64,000 nt of DNA from CAZDYP01 sp964509505 (GTDB lineage: Bacteria; Chloroflexota; Anaerolineae; JACRMK01). The stretch spans positions 9,996 to 73,995 of the forward strand of contig CAZDYP010000002.1 in the NCBI GenBank assembly GCA_964509505.1, read 5' to 3'. Positions 1 through 12,179 of this stretch are shown one piece after another. Position 1 is the stretch's first letter, and each line of letters opens with the position of its first letter. Position numbers and translations under genes: made by a program. The notes beneath the pieces were generated by a model, which did no database searches, was not told the origin of the DNA, and was given only the letters and a program-made list of their open reading frames with translations.

Positions 1-109
1 TCGCCCACGTCATCGCGTTGCGCGCTTGCGGGCGATTGAACGTGAGCCAAGCGATGGCGCCATCAATCTCGCAGAGGAGGTCGGGTGTGCCGAGGTCGAG
101 TTGGGTCAT
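1..109 (-). CDS. Enoyl-CoA hydratase/isomerase (crotonase) family, N-terminal fragment
   Basis: The minus strand opens with an ATG at 109 and runs off the left edge after 36 codons. The visible N-terminus contains GAIAWLTFNRPQARNAMTW, the classic first beta strands and substrate loop of the crotonase fold (G-x-I-A-x-LTxNRP-x-x-x-NA). Crotonases hydrate enoyl-CoA or isomerise or cleave acyl-CoA thioesters in the cytoplasm. The oxyanion-hole and catalytic residues lie outside the window, so the exact reaction cannot be told. The gene diverges from the cyclase gene to its right. Confidence 0.85.
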   Translation of the reverse strand, partial: MTQLDLGTPDLLCEIDGAIAWLTFNRPQARNAMTWA

Positions 110-215
110 AACAAACTCCGAAAAGAAAGTGGCGTAACTATAAGGTGGGATAGGGAGAATGACAAACACAATTCATTTTGCGCCTGGTGACTATTCACAT
201 CTTCAAGCACAGCCG

Positions 216-248
216 ACCCTTGCGAAGGTTTTGAACCTTCGTAAGGGT
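216..248. repeat. Palindromic hairpin (REP-like)
   Basis: A 15-bp stem (ACCCTTGCGAAGGTT against AACCTTCGTAAGGGT, one G-T wobble) has a 3-nt loop. It lies between two divergent genes and has no U-tract on either side, so it looks like a dispersed palindromic repeat rather than a terminator. It resembles in size and style the AGACCTGTCAGG palindromes elsewhere in the window. Confidence 0.6.
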
Positions 249-266
249 TGTCCCACTTTGCGCCCA

Positions 267-296
267 TTGAAACGTCAGGCTGACTTGTGCTAGAAT
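267..296 (+). promoter_or_regulatory. Putative sigma70-type promoter of the cyclase gene
   Basis: TTGAAA at 267-272 and TAGAAT at 291-296 are separated by 18 nt. They lie 40 nt upstream of the ATG at 336. Assigned by pattern only. Confidence 0.45.
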
Positions 297-335
297 CGCG
301 TAGCGAGATAAGTCATCATTGGTGAGAGGCAAGCT

Positions 336-3300
336 ATGTCCGCACTCGAAATCACTCAATTGCAACAAGCCATCGTTGCCCTAGAAGCCCAACGCGCCTT
401 CTTGGGCGATGCAGTCGTGAACGCTGCGCTCGCGCCGATGCGCGAGAAGTTAGCCACGCTGCAAGCGCAATCACCCACGCCTCAAGCCGAACAACGCAAG
501 GTGGCGACGATACTCTTCGCCGACGTGTCGGGCTTTACGGCATTGTCCGAGACGATGGACGCGGAAGATGTGCGCGACACGCTGAATGCGCTCTGGCAAC
601 GGCTTGACGCAGCCATCATTAATGAAGGCGGTTGGATTGACAAATATATCGGCGATGCGGTGATGGCGTTATGGGGCAAAGACGCCGCACGCGAAGATGA
701 CCCTGAACATGCCGTGCGCGCGGCGTTAACCATGCAGCGCGAAGCACGCGCCTTTGCTCAAGCCAATGACCTTTCATTGCGTATGCGAATTGGCTTGAAC
801 ACGGGTCCGGTGTTGCTGGGTGCAGTGGGCACAACGCAAGAATTTACGGCGATGGGCGATGCGGTGAACGTGGCAAGTCGCCTAGAACACGCTGCGCCCA
901 TCGGCGGCATTCTCATCTCATACGACACCTATCGGCATGTGCGCGGTTTATTCGACCTGCAAGCGTTGGAACCACTGGAGGTCAAGGGCAAAAGCGAGCC
1001 CATTCAGGTTTACGTGGTGAGGGGTCTGAAGCCGCGCGCGTTTCACGCCACCACGCGCGGCGTAGAGGGCGTCGAAACGCGCATGATTGGACGCGCGACC
1101 GAACTCACACAGTTGCAAACAGCGTTGCAAACCATCACGCGTGAGCGGCAGTTGCAAGTCATCACCGTTGTCGGCGAGGCGGGGCAAGGCAAATCACGGT
1201 TGCGCTATGAATTCTTGAATTGGTTGGAGATGCAACCCCCACCCCCGCACATTTTTCGGGGACGCGCGAACGAAGGCATGAGCGGGCGACCGTATGCGCT
1301 ATTGCGTGACGTGTTCGCGTTTGAATGTGAAATTTTGGAAAGCGACCGCGCCGCCGTCGCGCGCCAAAAATTGGAGCGTGGCGTTTTAGCGTTGTTGGGG
1401 TTGCCTCATGCTGGCCACACTCTGCCCGCCGCCGAACCACACACGAATGCGTTGCGACAAGCGCATTTCATCGGCCATTTGCTGGGACTCGATTTCTCAG
1501 AGAGTCCTTATCTGCGCGGCATGTTGAGTGAAGCGAAACTCATTCAAGAGCGCGCCTTGCAATATCTCACCCAGCTGTTCACGACGATTACGCAAACGCA
1601 ACCGACCTTGCTCGTCTTGGAAGATTTACATTGGGCTGACGAAGCGTCACTCCAGACAGTAGAACATTTAGCGCAGACATGCCGCGATACACCCATACTC
1701 ATTTTGTGTTTGTCACGTCCGACGCTGTTCGAGCGACACGATACGTGGGGCGCAACGCTGCCTACGCATACGCGACTCAATTTGCAATCGCTCTCCAAAA
1801 TCGAAAGCCAACAATTGGTCGCAGACATCCTTCGCAAAGTGCCTGTCGTGCCTGACGTGTTGCGCGACGTGGTCGTGAACAACGCCGAAGGCAACCCGTT
1901 CTACATTGAAGAGCTCATCAAAATGCTGATTGATGAGAAATTCATCGTGAAAGACGCTGACGCATGGCACATCGCGCCGGAACGGTTGAGCGCCGTGCGG
2001 GTGCCGCCAACGCTGACGGGCGTGTTGCAGGCGCGCCTCGATGCGCTGCCCGCGCACGAAAAGTTGTTGCTGCAAAAAGCGTCGGTGATGGGGCGCATCT
2101 TTTGGGACGGCGCGCTCCTCCATTTGAAGACTGAATCAGAAGGCTTGAATGGTGCATCCACTCAGCTCGAATCAACCTTGAGCGCGTTGTGCGCGCGTGA
2201 GCTGATCTTCTGGCGCGAGCCTGCGGTCTTTGCGGGGACACAGGAGTACACGTTCAAGAGCTCCATTTTGCGTGATGTGGTTTACGAGACCGTGCTGAAG
2301 CGCACGCGGCGTGTCTTTCACGCGCAACTTGCCACGTGGCTCATCGCGCAAAGCGGCGAGCGTGTCGGCGAATACGCGGGCTTGATTGCCGAACATTACA
2401 CACAGGCGGAGCAATTCGCGCACGCCGCGCGTTGGTGTGTGAAAGCGGCGGACCATGCCTTGAGAGGTTGGGGGTTGGCGGCAGCGCAACAGTGGAGCGC
2501 ACGCGCGCGCGAACTTTTGCCGCGAGTCCGTGCCAGCGACATGACAGAGCGTGAGCAAGCGCAATGCCATGTGGAGGCGCTATACGTGCAGGCGCGCGTC
2601 GCGGAATATGAAGGACAGCTGACGCAAGCGGAGCCCTTGATTCAAGCAGCGTTGTCCTTAGCCGAGCAACAGCAGCTAGAGAAGCTGGCGGAGATTTTGT
2701 TATTGGGCGGACTGCTGTACATGCGCGCCAATCAAAATGACGAAGCATTGCGTTGGTGCGAGCGCGGCTTGCAACTCTCGCGCAACCCCGCGCAGTCAGC
2801 ACAAGGTTACAATTTGCGCGCAATTTTGTATCGCGAGCGAGGCGACCCCTTGGCAGCGGAACACAGCGCGTTACACAGTATCCAGCTCGCGCAAAGCATC
2901 AGCGATTATGCGCTGCTCGACAAAGCGCGCACCACAGCGGCTTTCACCTATCAGGACTTGGGGCGTTGGGCGGAAGCCTTGCAGCAGCTCGATCTGATTT
3001 TAGCGCAAGAGGCGGAATGGCCCCTGCCGCCGCAGCGCAAAGCGAGCTTGCAAATCAATCGCGGCGAGCTCTTTCGGCTGCGCGGTGAGCTGACGCAAGC
3101 CGAAGCGTGCAATCGCGAGGTGATTCAACTCACGGAGGGCACTCGCTTTGTCGCGTTGCGTCTGCTGGCGCTGATGAATCTGGGCGCGATTAGCGCAAAG
3201 GCATATCATCTGGCAGCAGCGTTCACCCATTTGGAGCAAGCGCGTGAGTTGAGCGCGCAAACAGGCATCAAACGTTGGGATTCGGAGCTCTATCGTTATC

Positions 3301-3695
3301 TCGCTATGGTCTATGTGGCGCGTGCGGAGACGCAACGCGCTTTAGAGCTGGCGCACACCGCACTGGCACGCGCGCAAGAGGGGCAGTCGGTGAGCGATCA
3401 TGGCTCGGCATTGCGCGTATTGGGCTTGGCGCAATGCGCCATGCAGCAATGGGTTGAAGCCGACGCAGCACTGCGACAAAGTTACACCTTGTTGGCAGCA
3501 GCCAAGAACCGTCATCAGCAAGCGCTTACCGCGAGCGCGCTTCGCTACTTTTATCGCACACGCGCCGCTACGGGCGACGCCGAGCGAGCGGCACAGTACC
3601 ACCAAGAAGCGCTTGCGATCTTCGTGGAGCTGAACGCGCAGCTGGATTTGACGCGCGAACAACAGGGAGAGACGAACGTGTTGAATTGGTTGTAG
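336..3695 (+). CDS. Class III adenylate/guanylate cyclase fused to AAA ATPase and TPR domains
   Basis: This 1119-residue cytoplasmic signalling protein starts with a short helical segment. A class III cyclase domain follows at about 55-225. Its two metal Asp residues are D63 (FADVSGF) and D107 (YIGDAVMALWG), the purine-selecting Lys is K103, and GDAVNVASRLE (174-184) supplies the second selector Asp and the transition-state Asn and Arg. The catalytic set is therefore complete and activity is likely. A STAND/AAA-type ATPase comes next, with Walker A GEAGQGKS (280-287) and Walker B LLVLEDLHW near 430. The rest, from about 690 on, is TPR-like helical repeats. Such proteins are read as ATPase-gated cyclases that answer protein or ligand binding on the TPR part. 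The specific signal cannot be told from sequence. It is monocistronic; a heptamer-repeat hairpin follows the stop codon. Confidence 0.9.
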   Translation: MSALEITQLQQAIVALEAQRAFLGDAVVNAALAPMREKLATLQAQSPTPQAEQRKVATILFADVSGFTALSETMDAEDVRDTLNALWQRLDAAIINEGGWIDKYIGDAVMALWGKDAAREDDPEHAVRAALTMQREARAFAQANDLSLRMRIGLNTGPVLLGAVGTTQEFTAMGDAVNVASRLEHAAPIGGILISYDTYRHVRGLFDLQALEPLEVKGKSEPIQVYVVRGLKPRAFHATTRGVEGVETRMIGRATELTQLQTALQTITRERQLQVITVVGEAGQGKSRLRYEFLNWLEMQPPPPHIFRGRANEGMSGRPYALLRDVFAFECEILESDRAAVARQKLERGVLALLGLPHAGHTLPAAEPHTNALRQAHFIGHLLGLDFSESPYLRGMLSEAKLIQERALQYLTQLFTTITQTQPTLLVLEDLHWADEASLQTVEHLAQTCRDTPILILCLSRPTLFERHDTWGATLPTHTRLNLQSLSKIESQQLVADILRKVPVVPDVLRDVVVNNAEGNPFYIEELIKMLIDEKFIVKDADAWHIAPERLSAVRVPPTLTGVLQARLDALPAHEKLLLQKASVMGRIFWDGALLHLKTESEGLNGASTQLESTLSALCARELIFWREPAVFAGTQEYTFKSSILRDVVYETVLKRTRRVFHAQLATWLIAQSGERVGEYAGLIAEHYTQAEQFAHAARWCVKAADHALRGWGLAAAQQWSARARELLPRVRASDMTEREQAQCHVEALYVQARVAEYEGQLTQAEPLIQAALSLAEQQQLEKLAEILLLGGLLYMRANQNDEALRWCERGLQLSRNPAQSAQGYNLRAILYRERGDPLAAEHSALHSIQLAQSISDYALLDKARTTAAFTYQDLGRWAEALQQLDLILAQEAEWPLPPQRKASLQINRGELFRLRGELTQAEACNREVIQLTEGTRFVALRLLALMNLGAISAKAYHLAAAFTHLEQARELSAQTGIKRWDSELYRYLAMVYVARAETQRALELAHTALARAQEGQSVSDHGSALRVLGLAQCAMQQWVEADAALRQSYTLLAAAKNRHQQALTASALRYFYRTRAATGDAERAAQYHQEALAIFVELNAQLDLTREQQGETNVLNWL

Positions 3696-3696
3696 T

Positions 3697-3774
3697 CAAG
3701 ATGCAGGATGCAAGATGCAAGATACAAGCACCCACATCGTGCATCCTGTATCGTGCATCCTGCATCTTGCATCG
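3697..3774. repeat. Heptamer-unit inverted repeat (GATGCAA type)
   Basis: The left arm is four 7-nt units of the form GATGCAA/GATGCAG/GATACAA. The right arm is five complementary units (TGCATC type). The arms pair around a short loop between two convergent genes, with no U-tract. The same unit type recurs at 21884-21986. Confidence 0.85.
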
Positions 3775-8325
<4,551 letters not shown>

Positions 8326-8346
8326 GGTAGATTCCTTTGGCATGAC

Positions 8347-8432
8347 GGCGACAACGGACACAGCAACGGACCAACGGACGAGTTTGCAGCGCGTCTAACG
8401 TCCGTTGATCCGCTGCCCCGTCCGTTGTCGCC
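8347..8432 (-). promoter_or_regulatory. Long leader hairpin upstream of the secreted protein
   Basis: A perfect 13-bp outer stem (GGCGACAACGGAC against GTCCGTTGTCGCC), followed by further complementary ACGGAC-rich segments, folds most of the 86 nt directly upstream of the start codon at 8325. It would be the last structure in the 5-prime leader of that mRNA. It is built of repeated AACGGAC motifs. Confidence 0.6.
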
Positions 8433-8445
8433 GCTTCATTCAGAC

Positions 8446-8499
8446 AAAAAAACGCCAGCACGCGACGACGACACACGTCGCGTCACGACACTGGCGTTT
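8446..8499 (-). terminator. Intrinsic terminator within the leader (attenuator-like)
   Basis: Read on the minus strand, AAACGCCAG pairs with CTGGCGTTT, with an inner CGCGACG/CGTCGCG stem, and seven T residues follow. No minus-strand gene ends just upstream. The hairpin lies between a candidate -10 (8620-8615) and the start at 8325, so it could attenuate transcription of the secreted-protein gene. No known riboswitch aptamer was recognised in the preceding 110 nt. Confidence 0.55.
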
Positions 8500-8614
8500 G
8501 GGCAACGACCACAACGACGAACCACGAAGCACAGACCGTCGAGGCATCGGTGACTCACTTTCACAGTCAAAGCATTGCAACGACCAACACAAACGGCAAC
8601 CACACTTGGGCGCG

Positions 8615-8620
8615 ATTATA
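8615..8620 (-). promoter_or_regulatory. Candidate -10 element of the secreted-protein gene
   Basis: A TATAAT on the minus strand lies about 290 nt before the start codon at 8325, without a clear -35. If it is used, the leader would carry the terminator at 8446-8499 and the hairpin at 8347-8432. The stretch 8326-8655 holds no gene that I can see. Confidence 0.35.
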
Positions 8621-8655
8621 GCACGGTGCGGAGGATACGCGAAAAGACGAAGCGG

Positions 8656-9069
8656 TCAGGAATACCGTCTCACCGCAATCAACGCTTGACGTTGAATCAA
8701 ACGCAAACGGTCATTCAAACGCAGCAGCAGCACCGTCGCGCGTCCCACAGGGGTTTTGCCTACGATGCGCGCCCCATTCAGTTCAAAATGTTCGTGCCAT
8801 AGATCCGCACGCGGATTGAACAGCGGAACGAGCTCACCCGTGACGGGGTCTATGGTCGTTAAATCCGAGCCTTTGTGACGATTGCAGAGGAGACACGCCA
8901 AAGCCAGATTGTTGCCGCTGGTTTGACCGCCATGCTTGAGCGCAATCAAGTGATCAAGCTGATGCGTGAAGGGCGTATCATCCTGATGCATGAGGCAATA
9001 TTCACAGCGCGCCCCTGCTCGCTCGATGACCAGACGCCGCAAGGCGTCGGGAATGTGAACGCGGCTCAT
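8656..9069 (-). CDS. HNH endonuclease
   Basis: This 137-residue protein has the zinc-type HNH fold: CEYC near residue 23, the catalytic LDHLIALKHGG segment, and NNLALACLLCNRHKGSD carrying the Asn, the second Cys pair and the His. The C-terminal half contains FNPRADLWHEHFE and GKTPVGRATV, which the other HNH protein at 10063 shares. HNH domains cut DNA with one metal ion. The upstream neighbour stops at 9071, so the two genes are translationally coupled. The pair is duplicated in opposite orientation to the right. Whether it acts as a toxin, a homing-type nuclease or a repair enzyme cannot be told. Confidence 0.88.
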   Translation of the reverse strand: MSRVHIPDALRRLVIERAGARCEYCLMHQDDTPFTHQLDHLIALKHGGQTSGNNLALACLLCNRHKGSDLTTIDPVTGELVPLFNPRADLWHEHFELNGARIVGKTPVGRATVLLLRLNDRLRLIQRQALIAVRRYS

Positions 9070-9070
9070 G

Positions 9071-9445
9071 CTAATTCAAGGCAGCCAGCGACCAACGCGC
9101 ACGCGCTTTGAGCAACACCACCAGCGCGTTGAGCTGTTCGTAGGCTTCCAGCTCGGCGCGTTCTTCAGTCGTCAAGCCTTCTTCGCGATTTTTGTCGAGC
9201 AGTTCATCCAAGCGCGTTTGCACTGACGGGGAGACCTTGAACGCGATAATTTTTTCAGGCGTGGGGCGACTGACCAACAAATTAAGTAGGTCTTCAAAGA
9301 CGGGCTGCTCAGTCATCACGAAAGGCGCATGATCTGGCCATAGCTCCAACGCTGTCGCTAACAATTGTGGCATCTGTGCGCGCAACGGTAGCAAGCGTGT
9401 CGCCAATTCGTCAGGCACTTCGAGGGTGATGGTCGTCATAGGCAT
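9071..9445 (-). CDS. Small partner protein of the HNH endonuclease (copy 1)
   Basis: About 124 residues. The start at 9445 (or 9439) is chosen because AAGGAG lies 4 and 10 nt upstream of these ATGs. The N-terminus (TITLEVPDELATRL) resembles the opening strand of ribbon-helix-helix or antitoxin-like proteins. The C-terminal half is a charged helix pair with LDELLDKNREEGLTTEERAE, a pattern that recurs as LDELLSCQEAGELNEAERER in the protein at 9647. The function is not established. Its strict position before an HNH gene in both copies suggests a regulator or antitoxin for the nuclease, which is inference. Confidence 0.75.
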   Translation of the reverse strand: MPMTTITLEVPDELATRLLPLRAQMPQLLATALELWPDHAPFVMTEQPVFEDLLNLLVSRPTPEKIIAFKVSPSVQTRLDELLDKNREEGLTTEERAELEAYEQLNALVVLLKARARWSLAALN

Positions 9446-9472
9446 AGTACTCCTTGGGCAATTCTGCGCCAT

Positions 9473-9478
9473 ATTTTA
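9473..9478 (-). promoter_or_regulatory. -10 element of HNH module copy 1
   Basis: TAAAAT on the minus strand, about 28 nt upstream of the start at 9445, within the divergent spacer between the two HNH modules. Confidence 0.35.
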
Positions 9479-9590
9479 CCATGAGTCTTTCTTTCTCGCA
9501 GACTGTCCTCAATCCAATGGTTGACGATTGGCGCGAAGTATAGTGCGCCCGTGTGCGCGCGTCAAATTATGAAGGCCCTCACTTAGGCGT

Positions 9591-9636
9591 TTGTGTGCGC
9601 TCAGTCGAGCGTGCTATAATCTCCTCTGTAAGGAGG
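9591..9636 (+). promoter_or_regulatory. Promoter and SD-masking hairpin of HNH module copy 2
   Basis: TTGTGT (9591-9596), an 18-nt spacer and TATAAT (9615-9620) form a plausible promoter. Downstream, CTCCT and AGGAG flank a 5-6 nt loop, so the Shine-Dalgarno AGGAGG (9631-9636) can pair with the start of the transcript. This could mute translation. Confidence 0.45.
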
Positions 9637-9646
9637 CTGTGATCCA

Positions 9647-10051
9647 ATGAATACTCATGCGGTGACGCTCGAATTGCCTGACCCGCTGTATCAAGCCGCG
9701 CGCCAAGTAGCGGCGATGACCGGACAAACGCTGGAGGCTGTCCTGCGCTTTGGCATTGCTCATACGTTGCCGCCGCTCGACGATGTGCCATCCGAGCAAG
9801 CAGTTGAACTGTCCGCGCTAGCTTTGCTGGATGATGCAGCGCTTTGGAAAGTCGCCCAGGGGATGATGAGCGCAGAGGAACAGACTGAGCTCGACGAGTT
9901 GCTGTCGTGCCAAGAAGCAGGTGAACTGAATGAAGCTGAACGAGAACGTCTGCACGCTCTCATGGACGTTTACGGTCACAGCACGCTCCGCAAAGCGCAT
10001 GCCTATCTCCTGTTGGCGCGACGCGGTTATCACGTACCGATGCAAAACTGA
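9647..10051 (+). CDS. Small partner protein of the HNH endonuclease (copy 2)
   Basis: 134 residues with a strong AGGAGG 10 nt before the ATG. The N-terminus VTLELPDPLYQAARQVAAMTGQ looks like a ribbon-helix-helix/antitoxin strand-helix-helix. The second half is charged helices ending in a short basic tail. It matches the protein at 9071-9445 in layout (TLE(L/V)PD N-terminus, LDELL...E-rich middle) but is diverged. It lies 11 nt before the HNH gene at 10063, probably in one operon. The role is unknown; a regulator or cognate inhibitor of the nuclease is possible. Confidence 0.78.
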   Translation: MNTHAVTLELPDPLYQAARQVAAMTGQTLEAVLRFGIAHTLPPLDDVPSEQAVELSALALLDDAALWKVAQGMMSAEEQTELDELLSCQEAGELNEAERERLHALMDVYGHSTLRKAHAYLLLARRGYHVPMQN

Positions 10052-10062
10052 CGGCTAACCTC

Positions 10063-10491
10063 ATGCCTCGCCCCTCCATTCCTCCTAACCTGCGCGCTAA
10101 AATCGCGGCAGACGCAAACCACCGGTGCGGCTACTGTCTGACGCCCCAATCATTCACGGCGATGCCGATGCACGTCGAGCATATTGACCCTATCGTTGAA
10201 GGCGGTGCTTCAACCGAAAACAACTTGTGGCTGTCATGTCCGCTTTGCAATGGGCACAAAGGCACTCAGACACACAGCGTTGATCCTGTCACACGCAGGC
10301 GTATGCGTCTATTCAATCCGCGTCGGCAGGTCTGGCGCGACCATTTTCGCTGGAGTGACGATGGGATAGAAGTGATGGGCGTGACGCCCGTTGGACGCGC
10401 CACCGTGATTGCCTTGAAACTCAATAACGACCATCTCGTACGCGCTCGTCGTCGTTGGGTCGCGGTGGGCTGGCATCCGCCGCAAGCTTAA
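10063..10491 (+). CDS. HNH endonuclease
   Basis: 142 residues. CGYC (about residue 22-25), HVEHIDPIVEGG (catalytic His region) and ENNLWLSCPLCNGHKG form a zinc-ribbon HNH site. The C-terminal block FNPRRQVWRDHF and GVTPVGRATV is shared with the HNH protein at 8656, so the two are paralogues of one subfamily. It sits 11 nt behind the small partner gene at 9647. Strand cleavage specificity cannot be read from sequence. Confidence 0.9.
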   Translation: MPRPSIPPNLRAKIAADANHRCGYCLTPQSFTAMPMHVEHIDPIVEGGASTENNLWLSCPLCNGHKGTQTHSVDPVTRRRMRLFNPRRQVWRDHFRWSDDGIEVMGVTPVGRATVIALKLNNDHLVRARRRWVAVGWHPPQA

Positions 10492-10502
10492 GTCACCTCG
10501 CC

Positions 10503-11108
10503 ATGAAAGGATTGCTCCGCAGCTTGTCTCTGCTCGTATGGTTGAGTGCTGCGTGCGCGCCCAACCCGCCAGCGCCCACACCCACCGCCACACCCACACC
10601 AACGGTTGCGTCCACGCCAACGACGACTGTCACGCCGACACGCACACCCACACCTCAACCAACCGCAACGCCAACCCCGCTTTGCCAACCCACCAATCAA
10701 GACGACTACGTTTATGATCCTAGTCGTCTCAAAATGCTTGCGCCGTGCATTCGCGTTAGCGGCGTCGTGCAGCGCGCCTACGTGGGCGCTTATGATGGCG
10801 ACGGTATCATTGACCTCGAACTAGACGAACCCTATCGCCATTATCTCTTGCCGGGGAATTTCAAACTGCTCGATGGCTACTTGCATTTAGAAATCGTCTG
10901 TTATGGGAAGCCGCCTTACACGGAGGATGCCGCCACCACCCTATGCGCCCAAAACCCCAACCCCTTGCGCGACCCATTGCCTGCCATCGGGCAACGCATC
11001 TGGGCAGAAGGACGTTGGGCGCAAGATACGAATCATGAAGACATCGCCGAGTTACATCCCCTCTATCGGTGGGGAGTGAGCAACAGAGTGGTAAGCGCCG
11101 CACCATAA
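10503..11108 (+). CDS. Lipoprotein with Pro/Thr-rich linker
   Basis: The ATG at 10503 gives a lipoprotein signal (MKGLLRSLSLLVWLSAAC) with the lipid-modified Cys in LSAAC. About 40 residues of PTPT-rich linker follow. A C-terminal domain of about 140 residues then contains VSGVVQRAYVGAYDGDGIIDLEL, which could be an OB-like domain, and four Cys. The protein should be anchored on the outer face of the membrane. It lies 11 nt behind the HNH gene, but a link in function is not evident. I do not recognise the C-terminal domain with certainty. Confidence 0.75.
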   Translation: MKGLLRSLSLLVWLSAACAPNPPAPTPTATPTPTVASTPTTTVTPTRTPTPQPTATPTPLCQPTNQDDYVYDPSRLKMLAPCIRVSGVVQRAYVGAYDGDGIIDLELDEPYRHYLLPGNFKLLDGYLHLEIVCYGKPPYTEDAATTLCAQNPNPLRDPLPAIGQRIWAEGRWAQDTNHEDIAELHPLYRWGVSNRVVSAAP

Positions 11109-11211
11109 AGACGGATCCCTATCAGTCCAATAGCAACATCGCTCTCAACATCTTATATCCCTACTATATCCCAACTTTATCCCAAAATAACCCAATTTTC
11201 CGAACAAAAAA

Positions 11212-11240
11212 CGCCTCGTGACCTGACCTGTCACAAGGCG
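11212..11240. terminator. Bidirectional intrinsic terminator
   Basis: CGCCTCGTGAC and GTCACAAGGCG pair around a 7-nt loop. On the minus strand a TTTTTTG tract follows, which ends the amidotransferase gene. On the plus strand CTCCTTTT follows, which may end the lipoprotein gene. Confidence 0.75.
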
Positions 11241-11260
11241 CTCCTTTTCACTATTGACTG

Positions 11261-11989
11261 TCACTCTCCCCGACACGCTTCCACAAAAGCCCGAAAGATA
11301 CCATGCGCGCGTGGCTCTTGTTCCAACATCCGTTCTGGATGAAATTGCACGCCCAACACGAACGCGCCATCGGCGCCTTCAACCGCCTCGACGATGTGAT
11401 CCGGCGCATGGGCGATGACGCGCAGGTTGTCGCCCACTTTTTTCAATGCTTGATGGTGCGCCGTGTTCACGTCGAGCTGTGTCGCGCCAAAAGCATGCGC
11501 CAAGCGTGTGCCTTCCTCCACAACGATGGGATGCCAACGGTCTTTGAAGTTCTCGCGGTCGTAGCGATGCTCGATAGGGTCAGGATGTTGCGCGTAGATG
11601 TCTTGTACCAACGAACCGCCCGCTGCGACATTCAGCAATTGCGCGCCCCGACAAATCGCCAGCAGCGGCTTGCGGTGGCGCAGCGCCCACTGCGCGAGCT
11701 TCAATTCAGTCTCGTCGCGCAATGGATCAATCGGACCGCAATACTCCGCGACCTCCTCGCCGTACTCTTTCGGATGCACATCCACCCCGCCCGACAACAA
11801 CAGACCGTCTAGTCTTTCGTAGATATTCCGCAATGATTCTTCACCGAGTTGCAAAGGAATGAAAATTGCGGCGCCGCCGTTCAACTCAACAGCGCGCACG
11901 TACGTCGGCATCCCGCCATACGTGAGGGTCTTGCGATCTTTCACATGATAGTTGCTTTCCATCGGGATGCCAATCAACGGTTTAGCCAT
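11261..11989 (-). CDS. Class I glutamine amidotransferase, gamma-glutamyl-GABA hydrolase type (C26)
   Basis: 242 residues, full length for the PuuD-like C26 family, starting MAKPLIGIPMESNY. The nucleophile is the Cys of LLAICRGAQLLNVAAGG, and the His and Glu of VQFHPE complete the triad. LLLSGGVDVHPKEYGE is the family oxyanion-strand motif. These enzymes hydrolyse gamma-glutamyl amides such as gamma-glutamyl-GABA in the cytoplasm. Neighbours do not point to putrescine catabolism, so the substrate is open. A clear terminator follows. Confidence 0.9.
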   Translation of the reverse strand: MAKPLIGIPMESNYHVKDRKTLTYGGMPTYVRAVELNGGAAIFIPLQLGEESLRNIYERLDGLLLSGGVDVHPKEYGEEVAEYCGPIDPLRDETELKLAQWALRHRKPLLAICRGAQLLNVAAGGSLVQDIYAQHPDPIEHRYDRENFKDRWHPIVVEEGTRLAHAFGATQLDVNTAHHQALKKVGDNLRVIAHAPDHIVEAVEGADGAFVLGVQFHPERMLEQEPRAHGIFRAFVEACRGE

Positions 11990-12025
11990 CAGCCTCTCCT
12001 CAAAAAATGTAGAACCGCTTTGCTT

Positions 12026-12149
12026 GCGTCATTGCTGCGCGCATCACTGTTACTTGTCCTCATGGGCAAGCGGCAAACCTGCCTAGCGGCGCAACCTCCG
12101 CGTTGCAAGTAAAGGATTGCTTCGCCGTGAAACAGGCTCGCCATGACGC
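12026..12149. repeat. Short interspersed element with GCGTCATTGC ends
   Basis: GCGTCATTGC (12026-12035) and GCCATGACGC (12140-12149) are imperfect terminal inverted repeats around 104 nt that contain GGATTGCTTCGCC. The layout recalls BIME/MITE-type repeats of the GGATTGCTTCG...ATGACG kind found in many bacteria. It fills most of the gap between the amidotransferase and the response-regulator gene. No ORF is visible in it. Confidence 0.5.
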
Positions 12150-12179
12150 TCCCTGACTGCGTCACGTGAGCGCCTGATT

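Noticed and set aside
3697..3774. Possible CRISPR array or transposon end
   Set aside because: Units are 7 nt, degenerate and without spacers; no cas genes or transposase are nearby.
8499..8615. Known riboswitch (c-di-GMP, cobalamin, SAM) in the leader of the secreted protein
   Set aside because: None of the conserved core motifs of these aptamers could be found by eye.
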